A DNA stretch of 64,000 nt, from assembly GCF_003626735.1 (NCBI RefSeq), contig NZ_RBHX01000001.1, positions 1,674,001 to 1,738,000 of the forward strand, in the 5' to 3' direction. The translations under genes were made by a program, and so were the position numbers. Of this stretch, positions 1 to 8,575 are shown one piece after another. Each line of letters opens with the position of its first letter. The first letter of the stretch is position 1. The notes beneath the pieces were generated by a model. The model ran no database searches. It was not told the DNA's origin and was given only the letters and a program-made list of their open reading frames with translations. Origin of the DNA: Microbacterium sp. CGR2. Its GTDB lineage: Bacteria; Actinomycetota; Actinomycetes; Actinomycetales; Microbacteriaceae.

Positions 1-936
1 ACGGCGAAGAAAGACACGAGCACGAACCGTCGCGAGCCGAAGAGAATCGGCCACCGCGCTCGCGCACAGCGCCGTGAAGCGATCGCCCTCGTGGTGCCGG
101 CGCTGCTGCCGATCATCATCTTCTCCCTCATCCCGCTCGTCAGCGGTGTGGCGCTCGGCTTCACCAACGCCACCCTCAAGCGCAACGCGGAGATCGAGTT
201 CATCGGGTTCGGCAACTTCATCGAGCTGCTCGGCGACGATCGGTTCTGGGGCTCGTTCGGCATCGGCATCGTCTGGGCGGCATCGGTCGCCCTGCTGACA
301 CTCGTCTGTGCGATAGGGCTCGCGCTGCTGCTCAACAGCGACCTGCGTCTGAAAGGCCTGACACGCGTTCTGGCGCTGATCCCGTGGGCGATGCCCCCGG
401 TGGTCATCGCGATCGTGTGGCGGATGATCTACAACCCGAACTCGGGCCCGCTCAACGGTGCGCTCGAAGCGGTCGGCATTCCCGGGGTCAACTGGCTCGG
501 CGACTTCTCGACGGCACTTCCCGCTGTCATCGTCGTCGGCGTCTGGGCCGGAATCCCTCAGACCACGGTTCTGCTGCTGGCCGGAATGCAGTCCATCTCG
601 CCGGAACAGCACGAGGCTGCTGCAGTCGACGGAGCCGGGGCGCTCCGCCGCTTCTGGCACATCACGCTGCCAGCGCTGAGGCCGGTCATCATCGCGGTCA
701 CGGCGCTCGACTTCATCTGGCAGTTCAACTCGTTCGGCCTCATCTACGTCCTCACCGAGGGCGGCCCGGGTGGGCGGACGATGATCCCCCCGCTGTTCAC
801 CTACCTCGAGGCGTTCCGCAACCGCGAGATCGGCTACGCCTCCGCGATGGGTGACGTGCTGGTGATCGCGATCATGCTGATCCTGTCGCTCTATCTCGTC
901 AATCAGTTCCGCCAGACGAAGGGGGCACGCTCATGA
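1..936 (+). CDS. Sugar ABC transporter permease, MalF-type (5' end outside window)
   Basis: Integral membrane permease of a carbohydrate ABC importer (MalF/UgpA family). The frame is open from base 1 and codes for a basic, Arg-rich leader before the first membrane helix, as in MalF relatives. The real start is therefore probably upstream of the window, and the GTG at 91 is only the first in-window start. About six hydrophobic helices are visible. The EAA loop that contacts the ATPase reads EAAAVDGAGALRRFWHITLP, at about residue 180 from the GTG. The gene overlaps the next permease by ATGA. No ATPase gene is in the operon, so a shared MsmK/UgpC-type ATPase elsewhere is likely. Family is certain; the substrate is unknown. 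Confidence 0.93.
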   Translation, partial: TAKKDTSTNRREPKRIGHRARAQRREAIALVVPALLPIIIFSLIPLVSGVALGFTNATLKRNAEIEFIGFGNFIELLGDDRFWGSFGIGIVWAASVALLTLVCAIGLALLLNSDLRLKGLTRVLALIPWAMPPVVIAIVWRMIYNPNSGPLNGALEAVGIPGVNWLGDFSTALPAVIVVGVWAGIPQTTVLLLAGMQSISPEQHEAAAVDGAGALRRFWHITLPALRPVIIAVTALDFIWQFNSFGLIYVLTEGGPGGRTMIPPLFTYLEAFRNREIGYASAMGDVLVIAIMLILSLYLVNQFRQTKGARS

Positions 937-1772
937 CCTCGAAGCGCCCCTGGTGGGGGACGCTGCTGATGTACGTGGCGCTGGCCGCGTTCCTGTTCTT
1001 CCTCGGATTCCCCCTGCTCTGGCTGCTGTCCGCATCGTTCAAGTCGACCAGCGAACTGAATTCGCTCGCGGTGAACCTGATTCCCGCGGACTGGGACTTC
1101 AGCAACTACACCACGGCGCTCGAACGGCAGAACCTCATCACCGCAGCGGGGAACTCACTGCTCGTCTCGATCGCGACGATGGTGATCACGGTGCTGCTGT
1201 CGATGCCGATGGCCTATGCGCTCGCGCGGCTCAAGGGTCGGCTCCGTGCGGCCGGCACGGTCTGGATTCTCACCAGCCAGGTGTTTCCTTCGATCCTGAT
1301 CATCATCCCGTTGTTCCTCGTCCTGCGCTCGATCAACCTGAACGACACCCTGTTCGGTCTGATCCTCGTCTACGTGACCTTCACCCTGCCGTTCACTCTG
1401 TGGATGCTGCAGGGCTATGTCGCCGCGATTCCGACGGAGTTGGAGGAGGCGGGCGAGATGGACGGCGCATCCCGCGTCACGATCTTGCGGACGATCATCC
1501 TTCCGCTGCTCGCGCCGGGACTCGTCGCCACCGCGATGTTCACGTTTGTGTCGGCATGGAACGAGTTCTTCCTCGCTCTGGTGCTGCTGCAGAGCCCCGA
1601 GCTGTACACCCTTCCGATCGCACTGCGGTCCTTCCTGGGCGCCGAAGGCCAGACCCAGCTCGGGCCGCTGGCAGCCGGAGCGATCCTCGCGACGATCCCG
1701 TCGCTCATCATCTTCAGCATTCTGCAGAAGAAGCTCACCGGCGGCATGCTCGCCGGCGCAGTCAAGGGCTGA
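933..1772 (+). CDS. Sugar ABC transporter permease, MalG-type
   Basis: Second permease of the same carbohydrate ABC importer (MalG/UgpE family), 279 residues with about six membrane helices. The EAA loop (EEAGEMDGASRVTILRTIIL, near residue 175) is intact. The start overlaps the preceding stop by ATGA, so the two are co-translated. A lipoprotein solute-binding gene follows 43 bases downstream. The pair would form the membrane channel; substrate specificity would come from the binding protein. Confidence 0.94.
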   Translation: MTSKRPWWGTLLMYVALAAFLFFLGFPLLWLLSASFKSTSELNSLAVNLIPADWDFSNYTTALERQNLITAAGNSLLVSIATMVITVLLSMPMAYALARLKGRLRAAGTVWILTSQVFPSILIIIPLFLVLRSINLNDTLFGLILVYVTFTLPFTLWMLQGYVAAIPTELEEAGEMDGASRVTILRTIILPLLAPGLVATAMFTFVSAWNEFFLALVLLQSPELYTLPIALRSFLGAEGQTQLGPLAAGAILATIPSLIIFSILQKKLTGGMLAGAVKG

Positions 1773-1815
1773 CCCGGCCCACCACGAGAACCACACAACG
1801 AGAAAGGCGAGCAAC

Positions 1816-3111
1816 ATGAACAGCATCCGAGGCATCGGCGCCATCGCTTTCGCGGGCGTCGCCGTCCTTGCCCTGAGCGGTTGTACGCAGGGCAGCGCGA
1901 ACAACGGATCGGGCGAGGGCGAGGGCGGAGCAGTCACCCTCCAGTTCCAGTCGCTCTCCGACCAGCCGGCGACGCAGGCCGCCGTGAAGTCCATCGTCGA
2001 CGAGTGGAACGCGGACAACGCCGACATCCAGGTCGAGATCATCCAGGCGGGATGGGACGGCGCGTTCGACAAGCTGATCACCCAGTTCACCGGCGGTACG
2101 GCACCCGACATCATCCACTTCGAGGCGAGCTCGATCGTCTCCTTCGCGGCAGACGGCTACCTCGCCGACCTGACGGACCTCGTCGACGAGGACCTCAAGT
2201 CGGACATCTCCGAGGGCATCTGGGAGTCCGTGACCCAGGAAGACCAGATCATCGCGTACCCCTCGACGCTGCAGTCGTACATGGCTTTCGCCAACGCGGA
2301 CCTGCTCGAAGCAGCAGGTGTCGAGATCCCGACCGGCGACACGATGACGTGGGATGAGCTGCAGGAGATCGCCAAGGCGACCACCACGGGCGACACCTAC
2401 GGACTGGGCTGGGGGCTCGCCTCGCCCACAGCGACCGTGATGAGCCTCGCGCTCGGCTTCGACGGCGGCTTCTTCTCCGGCGAGGGGGCTGACGCGTCGA
2501 TCGAGGTGGGTGAGAACGAACTCGCAGTCCCGGAGCGCATCCACGAGATGGCCTACACCGACAAGTCGATCCAGCCCACGTCGCTCACCCAGTCCGGTTC
2601 CGACGTGCTCGCCTCGTTCTACGGTGGCAAGGTCGCGATGACGGTGCAGGGGTCCTTCCAGGCGACGAACATCGCGAACGACGCCCCCGAGGGATTCAAC
2701 TGGGTCGCTCTCCCGCCGCTCGAAGGCTCGGAAGGCGCCGTTCAGGCCGCAAACCCGCAGACCTACTCGGTGAACGTCGATTCCGAGTACGTGGAGGAGT
2801 CCGCCGAGTTCCTCAACTTCTTCATGAGCGGCGACAACCTGGCGCAGATCGCCTACGCCGATGCACTGATCCCGTCTTCGGAGTCGGCTCGCACCGAGGT
2901 CGAGAAGCTCGCGGCGGACAACCCCGCCTGGACCCAGGTGCTGGCGTCCGGCGAAGGACTCGTCGGACCGCCGTTCCTCAAGGTGGAGAAGTACACCGAA
3001 TGGAAGGACACGATCGCCACACCGGCCTTCCAGCAGTACCTGGCGGATCAGATCACCAGCGAGGAGCTGGCGGCGCAGCTGTCCGACGGCTGGGCAGACA
3101 TCGCCGGCTGA
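1816..3111 (+). CDS. Sugar ABC transporter solute-binding lipoprotein
   Basis: Extracytoplasmic binding protein (family 1, MalE/UgpB-like), 431 residues. The N-terminus is a lipoprotein signal: a short charged start, a hydrophobic stretch and lipobox ALSGC with Cys23 as the acylated residue. The frame is open further upstream, but ATG 1816 follows AGAAAGGCGAG and begins the signal peptide, so it is the start. A fold-typical segment reads FTGGTAPDIIHFEAS. It captures the substrate outside the cell for the two permeases just upstream. The enzymes downstream suggest a glycosylated or ribosylated ligand; that is inference. Confidence 0.94.
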   Translation: MNSIRGIGAIAFAGVAVLALSGCTQGSANNGSGEGEGGAVTLQFQSLSDQPATQAAVKSIVDEWNADNADIQVEIIQAGWDGAFDKLITQFTGGTAPDIIHFEASSIVSFAADGYLADLTDLVDEDLKSDISEGIWESVTQEDQIIAYPSTLQSYMAFANADLLEAAGVEIPTGDTMTWDELQEIAKATTTGDTYGLGWGLASPTATVMSLALGFDGGFFSGEGADASIEVGENELAVPERIHEMAYTDKSIQPTSLTQSGSDVLASFYGGKVAMTVQGSFQATNIANDAPEGFNWVALPPLEGSEGAVQAANPQTYSVNVDSEYVEESAEFLNFFMSGDNLAQIAYADALIPSSESARTEVEKLAADNPAWTQVLASGEGLVGPPFLKVEKYTEWKDTIATPAFQQYLADQITSEELAAQLSDGWADIAG

Positions 3112-3117
3112 TGACCT

Positions 3118-3149
3118 GAGCGGGGGCGGGCGACCGTCCGCCCCCGCTC
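3118..3149 (+). terminator. Strong intra-operon hairpin after binding-protein gene
   Basis: A perfect 12-bp GC stem, GAGCGGGGGCGG (3118-3129) with CCGCCCCCGCTC (3138-3149), lies just after the binding-protein stop. There is no T run, and the next gene is 32 bases further. It is better read as an mRNA-stabilising or partial-termination hairpin that raises binding-protein level over the enzymes. Confidence 0.65.
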
Positions 3150-3181
3150 GTCACCGACGACCAAGGCAAGAAGGAGTGGGA

Positions 3182-4351
3182 ATGTTCGTGTTGCAGGACC
3201 GAGTGGCCGGAGTGCTCGCAGGCGCCGCAGTAGGAGACGCGTTGGGAGGGGCGACCGAGGGGTGGACACCCGAGCAGATCGAGGAACGCCACGGCGGTCG
3301 CGTCGAGGGCATCGTCGGTCCGTTCCTCGCGGACTGGAAGACCGCTCGCCCGATCGCGCCGTACCACAAGGGCGACGGCCACGTCACGGACGACACCCTG
3401 ATGACGCACGCGCTCGTCGAGGTGTACGCGAAGCGCCGGCGCCATCTCGACGCCTACGACGTCGCCGGCGATCTCGTCCCGCTCATGATCGGCGAACGGC
3501 GCTGGATCCCCGAACTGGAAGACGACGCGCTGATCCTGCAGCGCGTCTTCCTGGCGGAGAAGTGGATCGTGGCGAAGCTGCACTACGGACACGCTGACCC
3601 CCGCGAGGCAGGGGTCGGCAACATCGTCAACTGCGGAGCCACGATGTACATGGCGCCCGTCGGTCTCGTGCACATCGGCGATCCCCGCGGAGGGTACGCC
3701 GAGGCGATCGACATCGCCGGCGCCCACCAGTCGTCGTACGGGCGGGAGGCGGCCGGCGTCTTCGCGGCAGCTGTGGCGGCATCCGCTGCCCCCGGTGCCA
3801 CCGTCGCCGACGTGCGCACCGCTGTGCTCGACGTCGCACATGACGGCACTGCGGCGGCGATCCGCGCGGTCTTCGATGCGGTCGACGCCTACACCGCGAG
3901 CGGCGGATCGGACGATCCCCGCGACCTTGCTCGTGTCGTCCGCGCCGCCGTCGCCCCCTTCGACACGGTGGGGGAGCAGTACCGGGCGCCGGCCATGGAT
4001 GCGCGTCTGCCCTCGCGCACGAAATCCATTGAAGAGCTTCCTGCTGCGCTCGGCTTCGTCGTGGCTCGAGACGGCGATCTGCGTGCCGCGGTTCTCGACG
4101 CCGTCAACTACGGCAGAGATTCCGACTCGATCGCGACGATGGCCGGCGCGATCTGCGGTGGTCTGCACGGTGCCGATGCTGTGCCGAAGGAATGGGTGAC
4201 GGGCGTCACCACGGCCAGTCGACTCGACCTCGACGGGGTCGTCGCCGCGATGACCGAGGTCGTCGAGGACATCGCTCGCGCTGACGCCGACCGGGCTTCT
4301 CGGCGTGCGGCCACCCTCGCCGGCTTGCTCGGCCAGGGGGACGCCGGATGA
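3182..4351 (+). CDS. ADP-ribosylglycohydrolase family protein (first of two)
   Basis: 389-residue member of the DraG/ARH family, Mg-dependent hydrolases that cleave N- or O-ribosyl bonds. Visible motifs are GAAVGDALGG near the N-terminus, the metal site TDDTLM at about residue 70, and the C-terminal metal motif GRDSDSIATMAGAI at about residue 312. The metal-binding residues look complete, so it should be active. ATG 3182 is preferred over GTG 3176 because the GTG lies inside the AAGGAG ribosome-binding site. It is translationally coupled (ATGA) to a second, divergent family member. In a sugar-import operon the substrate is more likely a small ribosyl compound than a protein; that is inference. 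Confidence 0.88.
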   Translation: MFVLQDRVAGVLAGAAVGDALGGATEGWTPEQIEERHGGRVEGIVGPFLADWKTARPIAPYHKGDGHVTDDTLMTHALVEVYAKRRRHLDAYDVAGDLVPLMIGERRWIPELEDDALILQRVFLAEKWIVAKLHYGHADPREAGVGNIVNCGATMYMAPVGLVHIGDPRGGYAEAIDIAGAHQSSYGREAAGVFAAAVAASAAPGATVADVRTAVLDVAHDGTAAAIRAVFDAVDAYTASGGSDDPRDLARVVRAAVAPFDTVGEQYRAPAMDARLPSRTKSIEELPAALGFVVARDGDLRAAVLDAVNYGRDSDSIATMAGAICGGLHGADAVPKEWVTGVTTASRLDLDGVVAAMTEVVEDIARADADRASRRAATLAGLLGQGDAG

Positions 4352-5712
4352 GGCTGACATGGGCGCAGCCGGAGGATCTGGTCCCCGCCGAATTCGCGGC
4401 GCTGCGGGAGCAGGGCGTCGCGGAGGACGCGCTCGCCGCAATCGAGCGGGAGTGGGCGGATGCCGGAGGACCGACGGTACTCGCGCCATCCGGGGCGAGT
4501 GCCACACCGGTCTCGGCAGAGGTTCGAGCGCTCGCGCGACTCGTCCTCGACGAACTGGCGAGGCTGCAGACGCCGAGCGCCGAAGAACCGGACGACTGGG
4601 ATGAGATCGTCGCTCTCCTTCCGACGGTGGAGGCCGCTCCGACGCGTGCCGCGTTCGACCGCGTCCACGGTGCCTGGCTCGGACGTGCTGCCGGATGTCT
4701 TCTGGGCAAGCCCGTCGAGAAGATTCCGCGAGAGGGCATCGAGGAGATAGCCCGCGCCACGGGGAACTGGCCGATCGAGCGGTACTTCACCGCTGTCGCG
4801 CTGCCGTCCGACATCGCGGAGCGCTGGCCGTGGAATCGCCGTTCGGCGCCGACCTCGCTGCGGGAGAACATCGACGGGATGCCGGAGGACGACGACCTCA
4901 ACTTCCCGATACTCGCGCTCGACCTGCTCGAGACCCACGGCGACGACTTGACCACCGATGACGTCGCTCAGGCCTGGCTCGCCGCGCTGCCGGCGGGAAG
5001 AGTGTTCACCGCCGAACGTGCGGCGTACCGGAACATCCTCGACGCCCGGCCCGTGCCCGAGACGGCCACCCATCTGAACCCGTTCCGCGAGTGGATCGGT
5101 GCGATGATCCGTGCCGATGTGCACGGATGGGCGCACCCCGGCGATGCCCGCGCTGCCGCGGCCTCGGCATGGACCGACGCCCGGCTCAGCCATACGCGCA
5201 ACGGAATCTACGGCGAGATGTGGGCTGCCGCGCTCTGCTCGGCATCGATCGTCGTGACCTCGATCGACGAGGTGCTGGATGCGGCCGACGGTGTCGTGCC
5301 GCCGGCATCCCGTCTCGCCTCCGCTGTTCGGCTCGGACGCGATCTCGGACGGTCGCTGGCCGAGGGCGCGCTCACAGCCGACGCTGCGCTCGATCGACTG
5401 CACACGGAGTTCGCCGGCATGCACTGGGTGCACACGCTCAACAACGCCGCTCTGACCGCGTGCGCGCTGCAGGCCCACGGCGACGACTTCGGATCCGCGA
5501 TCGCTCTCGCCGTCGCCGGCGGGTGGGACACCGACTCCGTCGGAGCGACGGTCGGTTCGGTCGTCGGCGGGCTCCTCGGGGCGGACGGGATCGACGAGAC
5601 ATGGACATCGCCGCTGCGGGACCGCATCGCGACGTCGATGCCCGGCGGACCGGAGCGATCCATCCGTGAGCTCGCAGAGCGCACGCTGCGACTGTCGACG
5701 GCGACGCCATGA
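4348..5712 (+). CDS. ADP-ribosylglycohydrolase family protein (second of two)
   Basis: 454 residues, longer than its upstream neighbour by an N-terminal extension of about 100 residues. The hydrolase fold then starts at AWLGRAAGCLLGKP (about residue 109). Metal-site motifs are EDDDLNF (about 178) and GGWDTDSVGATVGSVVGG (about 390), which match the DraG-type pattern. It overlaps the genes on both sides by ATGA. Two paralogous but dissimilar ribosyl hydrolases in tandem suggest sequential cleavage of one compound, or different linkages or anomers. The exact reaction is unknown. Confidence 0.87.
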   Translation: MRLTWAQPEDLVPAEFAALREQGVAEDALAAIEREWADAGGPTVLAPSGASATPVSAEVRALARLVLDELARLQTPSAEEPDDWDEIVALLPTVEAAPTRAAFDRVHGAWLGRAAGCLLGKPVEKIPREGIEEIARATGNWPIERYFTAVALPSDIAERWPWNRRSAPTSLRENIDGMPEDDDLNFPILALDLLETHGDDLTTDDVAQAWLAALPAGRVFTAERAAYRNILDARPVPETATHLNPFREWIGAMIRADVHGWAHPGDARAAAASAWTDARLSHTRNGIYGEMWAAALCSASIVVTSIDEVLDAADGVVPPASRLASAVRLGRDLGRSLAEGALTADAALDRLHTEFAGMHWVHTLNNAALTACALQAHGDDFGSAIALAVAGGWDTDSVGATVGSVVGGLLGADGIDETWTSPLRDRIATSMPGGPERSIRELAERTLRLSTATP

Positions 5713-6641
5713 CCGTCGTCATCGTCGGCAGCATCAATCAGGACATCGTCGCGCAAGTCGAGCGCATCCCCGCGCCGGGTGAGACCGTGCTCGCCACGAC
5801 GCTGCTGCGCACCGGAGGAGGCAAGGGAGCGAATCAGGCCGTCGCCGCACGGCGGGCGGGTGGAGCGAGGGTCGCTTTCGTCGGTGCTGTCGGTACTGAC
5901 GCCGACGGAGAATCACTCCGCTCCGCGCTCATCGCCGACGAGATCGACGTCTCCGGTCTCTCCCAGATCGACGGTCCCAGTGGCATCGCGCTGATCGCCG
6001 TGGATGCCGCCGCCGAGAACACCATCGTGGTCGTCCCGGGAGCGAATGCGGCGATTCCCGCACTCACCGAGATGCAGAGTGCGGTGGTCGCCGGCGCGAG
6101 CGTGCTTCTCACGCAACTCGAGATCCCGATCTCGCTCGTCCAGGAGGCAGCGGCGGCGCGATCGGCGACCGCGTGGCATCTGTTGAACGCAGCGCCGTCC
6201 GCGCCGTTCATCGCCGCCGGAGCCGCTCTCCTCGCCGCGGTGGACGTGCTGATCGTCAACGAGCACGAGGCGCTCGACATCGCCGAGGTCGCCGAGGTCG
6301 ACGAGGCCATCGACGTCCTCGCATCCCGTGTGGGAGCACTCGTCATCACACTCGGACAGAGCGGGTCTCTCGTCATCTGCCGCGGCGAGCGCGCGCACGT
6401 TCCGGCGTTCGCGGCGGACGCCATCGACACGACGGGCGCCGGGGACACGTTCTGCGGCATGTTCGCCGCGACCCTCGCGGCATCCGGCCGCACTCCCGAC
6501 ACCGCCGACGTGACGCTTCTGGCCGGGGCCGCCCGCGCCGGCGCGGCTGCCGCTGCGCTCGCAGTCACACGACAGGGAGCGCAGGCGGCCGTGCCCGCGC
6601 AGACCGAGGTCGCGGCACTCCTCGAAAGGGGCGACGTATGA
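5709..6641 (+). CDS. PfkB/ribokinase-family carbohydrate kinase
   Basis: 310-residue sugar or nucleoside kinase. The PfkB signatures are present: N-terminal GSINQDIVAQVERIPAPGE, the substrate-site GGKGANQAVAARR (about residue 39), and the C-terminal DTTGAGDTFCGMFAA (about 240) with the catalytic Asp. The GGKGANQA form is typical of ribokinase, so free ribose from the two upstream hydrolases is a natural substrate. It is ATGA-coupled to both neighbours. An alternative is a nucleoside or deoxyribose kinase. Confidence 0.9.
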   Translation: MTVVIVGSINQDIVAQVERIPAPGETVLATTLLRTGGGKGANQAVAARRAGGARVAFVGAVGTDADGESLRSALIADEIDVSGLSQIDGPSGIALIAVDAAAENTIVVVPGANAAIPALTEMQSAVVAGASVLLTQLEIPISLVQEAAAARSATAWHLLNAAPSAPFIAAGAALLAAVDVLIVNEHEALDIAEVAEVDEAIDVLASRVGALVITLGQSGSLVICRGERAHVPAFAADAIDTTGAGDTFCGMFAATLAASGRTPDTADVTLLAGAARAGAAAAALAVTRQGAQAAVPAQTEVAALLERGDV

Positions 6642-8575
6642 GCGGCGGTTTCGATCCCCTGCACCCGCGCGAACTGGACCTGCCGACGCTCGTCCCTCTC
6701 GACGTCGATGTGGCGGAGGGAGACGCGGCACTCATGCTCGACGATGCCAAGATCTTCGCCGCACCCGCCGACGCCGCCGACGTGCCCACCTGGCGGGAGC
6801 AGCTGACGGCCTGGCGCGAAGGAGCCCGTCAGCGGCATGGGGCGCCCGTGCGGTACGACGAGCCTGCGTCGCGCTGGGCGAGCCGGTGCTTCACGGTCGC
6901 GCAGGTCTGGCTGTGGGATGAGCTCTTCTTCGACTTCGACGCCCAGCGATTCACGCCGCACCGCTTCCTCGCCGACGCGCGCGAGCGCTTCGGCGGGCTC
7001 GACGGGGTGGTGCTCTGGCACGCCTACCCGGTGATCGGCATCGATGACCGCAACCAGTGGGACTTCTACGATGTGCCCGGCCTCGCCGAGGCCGCCTCGG
7101 AGCTGCGGGTCGCCGGGGTCGCGGTATTCCTCGACTACAACCCGTGGGACACGGGGACGCGGCGCGCCGGGGCCGACAAGGATGAACTCGCCGTGACGAT
7201 GCGTCGGCTCGGGGCGGACGGCGTCTTTCTCGACACTCTCAAGAAAGCGGACCCCGAGCTGGTCGCCGCGCTCGACGAGGCGCGCCCCGGCGTCGGCCTC
7301 GAGGGTGAGTCCAAACTCGCCACCGAGCGCATCGCCGACCACACCCTCTCGTGGGCGCAGTGGTTCGCGGACTCGGAGACTCCGGGGGTTCTCCGGGCTC
7401 GCTGGTTCGAACGCCGCCACATGCAGCACCACATCCGCCGCTGGCATCGCGATCACGCAGCCGAACTCCGCTCCGCCTGGCTCAACGGCGTGGGCATCAT
7501 GGTGTGGGAGGTGGTCTTCGGCGCCTGGGTCGGGTGGAACGATCGCGACGCGGCAACACTGCGACGCATGCTTCCGGTGCAGCGCGGATTCCATCGGTGG
7601 CTCGTCGACGGGGAGTGGACGCCGCTGACGGTTCTCGACGGACCTCTCGTCGGGTCGGCGTTCGACCTCGACGGAGTCACCCTTCTGCTGCTCGCCAACA
7701 CCTCCGACGAAGAGATCGTGTACCGTCCGTCGGGCGCAGGATGGTCGGCTCTGCACGCGGGGGATGCGGCGGAGGCGATCACGGTGCCCGCGGGTGGGAT
7801 CGCCGGAGCGGTCCGCGTCGCAGACGGGGTCGACACCCCGGACGAACTCGTTGTGGTGCGGGAGGCCCTCGCCGATGAGGTCGTCGTGCGGGATGCCTCA
7901 TTCCCGCACCGCCGAGCCGCGCGTCTGGCCGCGCCGCGCTGGGACGGCCCTCTTGCGCCGACCGCCCCGGCATCCGATCCGGCGGTCGTCGTGCCCGCAG
8001 GCGATCACACGCTCACGGTGCGGTTCCGCATGCGGGAGACCGGGATGTATGACGGAGCGCCCTACGTCGATGAGTGGAAGCCGCTCCCTCCGCGCTTGCA
8101 CGACCAGCGCACGCTGGAGCGCTCGGTGACACTTCCGAGGCCGGTGCGCGTCGCCGTCGCGGAGGTCAGCGAGGCGGAATACGCCCGATTCCTGGAGGCG
8201 ATCGGGGAGGTCGCGGTCTCTCGTGACCCGGAACGGCCGGCCACCGGCGTGACCTTCGCTCGTGCGCGTGAGTACGCCGCCTGGGCGGGAGGCCGACTGC
8301 CGACCGAAGACGAGTGGCAACTCGCCGCCGCGCAGCCAGGCTTCGTCCGGCGCACCCCCGAGGTCTGGAACTGGACCGACTCAGAGCATTCGGACGGGCG
8401 TACGCGATTCGTCATGCTCAAGGGAGGCAGTGCACACCGGAGCGAGGGGTCCGACTGGTACTTCGACGGAGGGGCGAAGCCCGCAGACTTCACGGCCAAG
8501 CTGCTTCTTCCCGGGCTCGGCCAGGATGCCTCCCCGTCGATCGGATTTCGGATCTGCCGGGAGGACACCGAATGA
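6638..8575 (+). CDS. Glycosidase-like protein with formylglycine-enzyme-like C-terminal domain
   Basis: 645 residues. ATG 6638 overlaps the kinase stop by 4 bases and is the start, although the frame is open upstream. Residues of about 100-320 resemble a (beta/alpha)8 glycoside hydrolase: VVLWHAYPVIGIDDRNQWDF, FLDYNPWDTG, DGVFLDTLKK, GLEGESK and the WEVVFGAWVGW block. A beta-rich region follows. The last 180 residues look like the FGE-sulfatase/SUMF1 fold (YAAWAGGRLPTEDEWQLAA, MLKGGSAHRSEG, and the closing IGFRICRE). I see no FGE copper-site Cys pair, so this part is probably a binding module. The specific substrate is unknown. Confidence 0.72.
   Translation: MSGGFDPLHPRELDLPTLVPLDVDVAEGDAALMLDDAKIFAAPADAADVPTWREQLTAWREGARQRHGAPVRYDEPASRWASRCFTVAQVWLWDELFFDFDAQRFTPHRFLADARERFGGLDGVVLWHAYPVIGIDDRNQWDFYDVPGLAEAASELRVAGVAVFLDYNPWDTGTRRAGADKDELAVTMRRLGADGVFLDTLKKADPELVAALDEARPGVGLEGESKLATERIADHTLSWAQWFADSETPGVLRARWFERRHMQHHIRRWHRDHAAELRSAWLNGVGIMVWEVVFGAWVGWNDRDAATLRRMLPVQRGFHRWLVDGEWTPLTVLDGPLVGSAFDLDGVTLLLLANTSDEEIVYRPSGAGWSALHAGDAAEAITVPAGGIAGAVRVADGVDTPDELVVVREALADEVVVRDASFPHRRAARLAAPRWDGPLAPTAPASDPAVVVPAGDHTLTVRFRMRETGMYDGAPYVDEWKPLPPRLHDQRTLERSVTLPRPVRVAVAEVSEAEYARFLEAIGEVAVSRDPERPATGVTFARAREYAAWAGGRLPTEDEWQLAAAQPGFVRRTPEVWNWTDSEHSDGRTRFVMLKGGSAHRSEGSDWYFDGGAKPADFTAKLLLPGLGQDASPSIGFRICREDTE

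Noticed and set aside
4108..5478. Long antisense ORF opposite the second ADP-ribosylglycohydrolase
   Set aside because: Shadow of high-GC codon bias; composition is Arg/Gly-rich and lacks domain motifs, and the plus-strand gene is clear.
5834..7756. 640-codon antisense ORF opposite the kinase and glycosidase genes
   Set aside because: Shadow frame; both sense genes have strong family motifs.
6638..8575. True formylglycine-generating enzyme
   Set aside because: No copper-site Cys pair in the FGE-like part and no sulfatase gene nearby.
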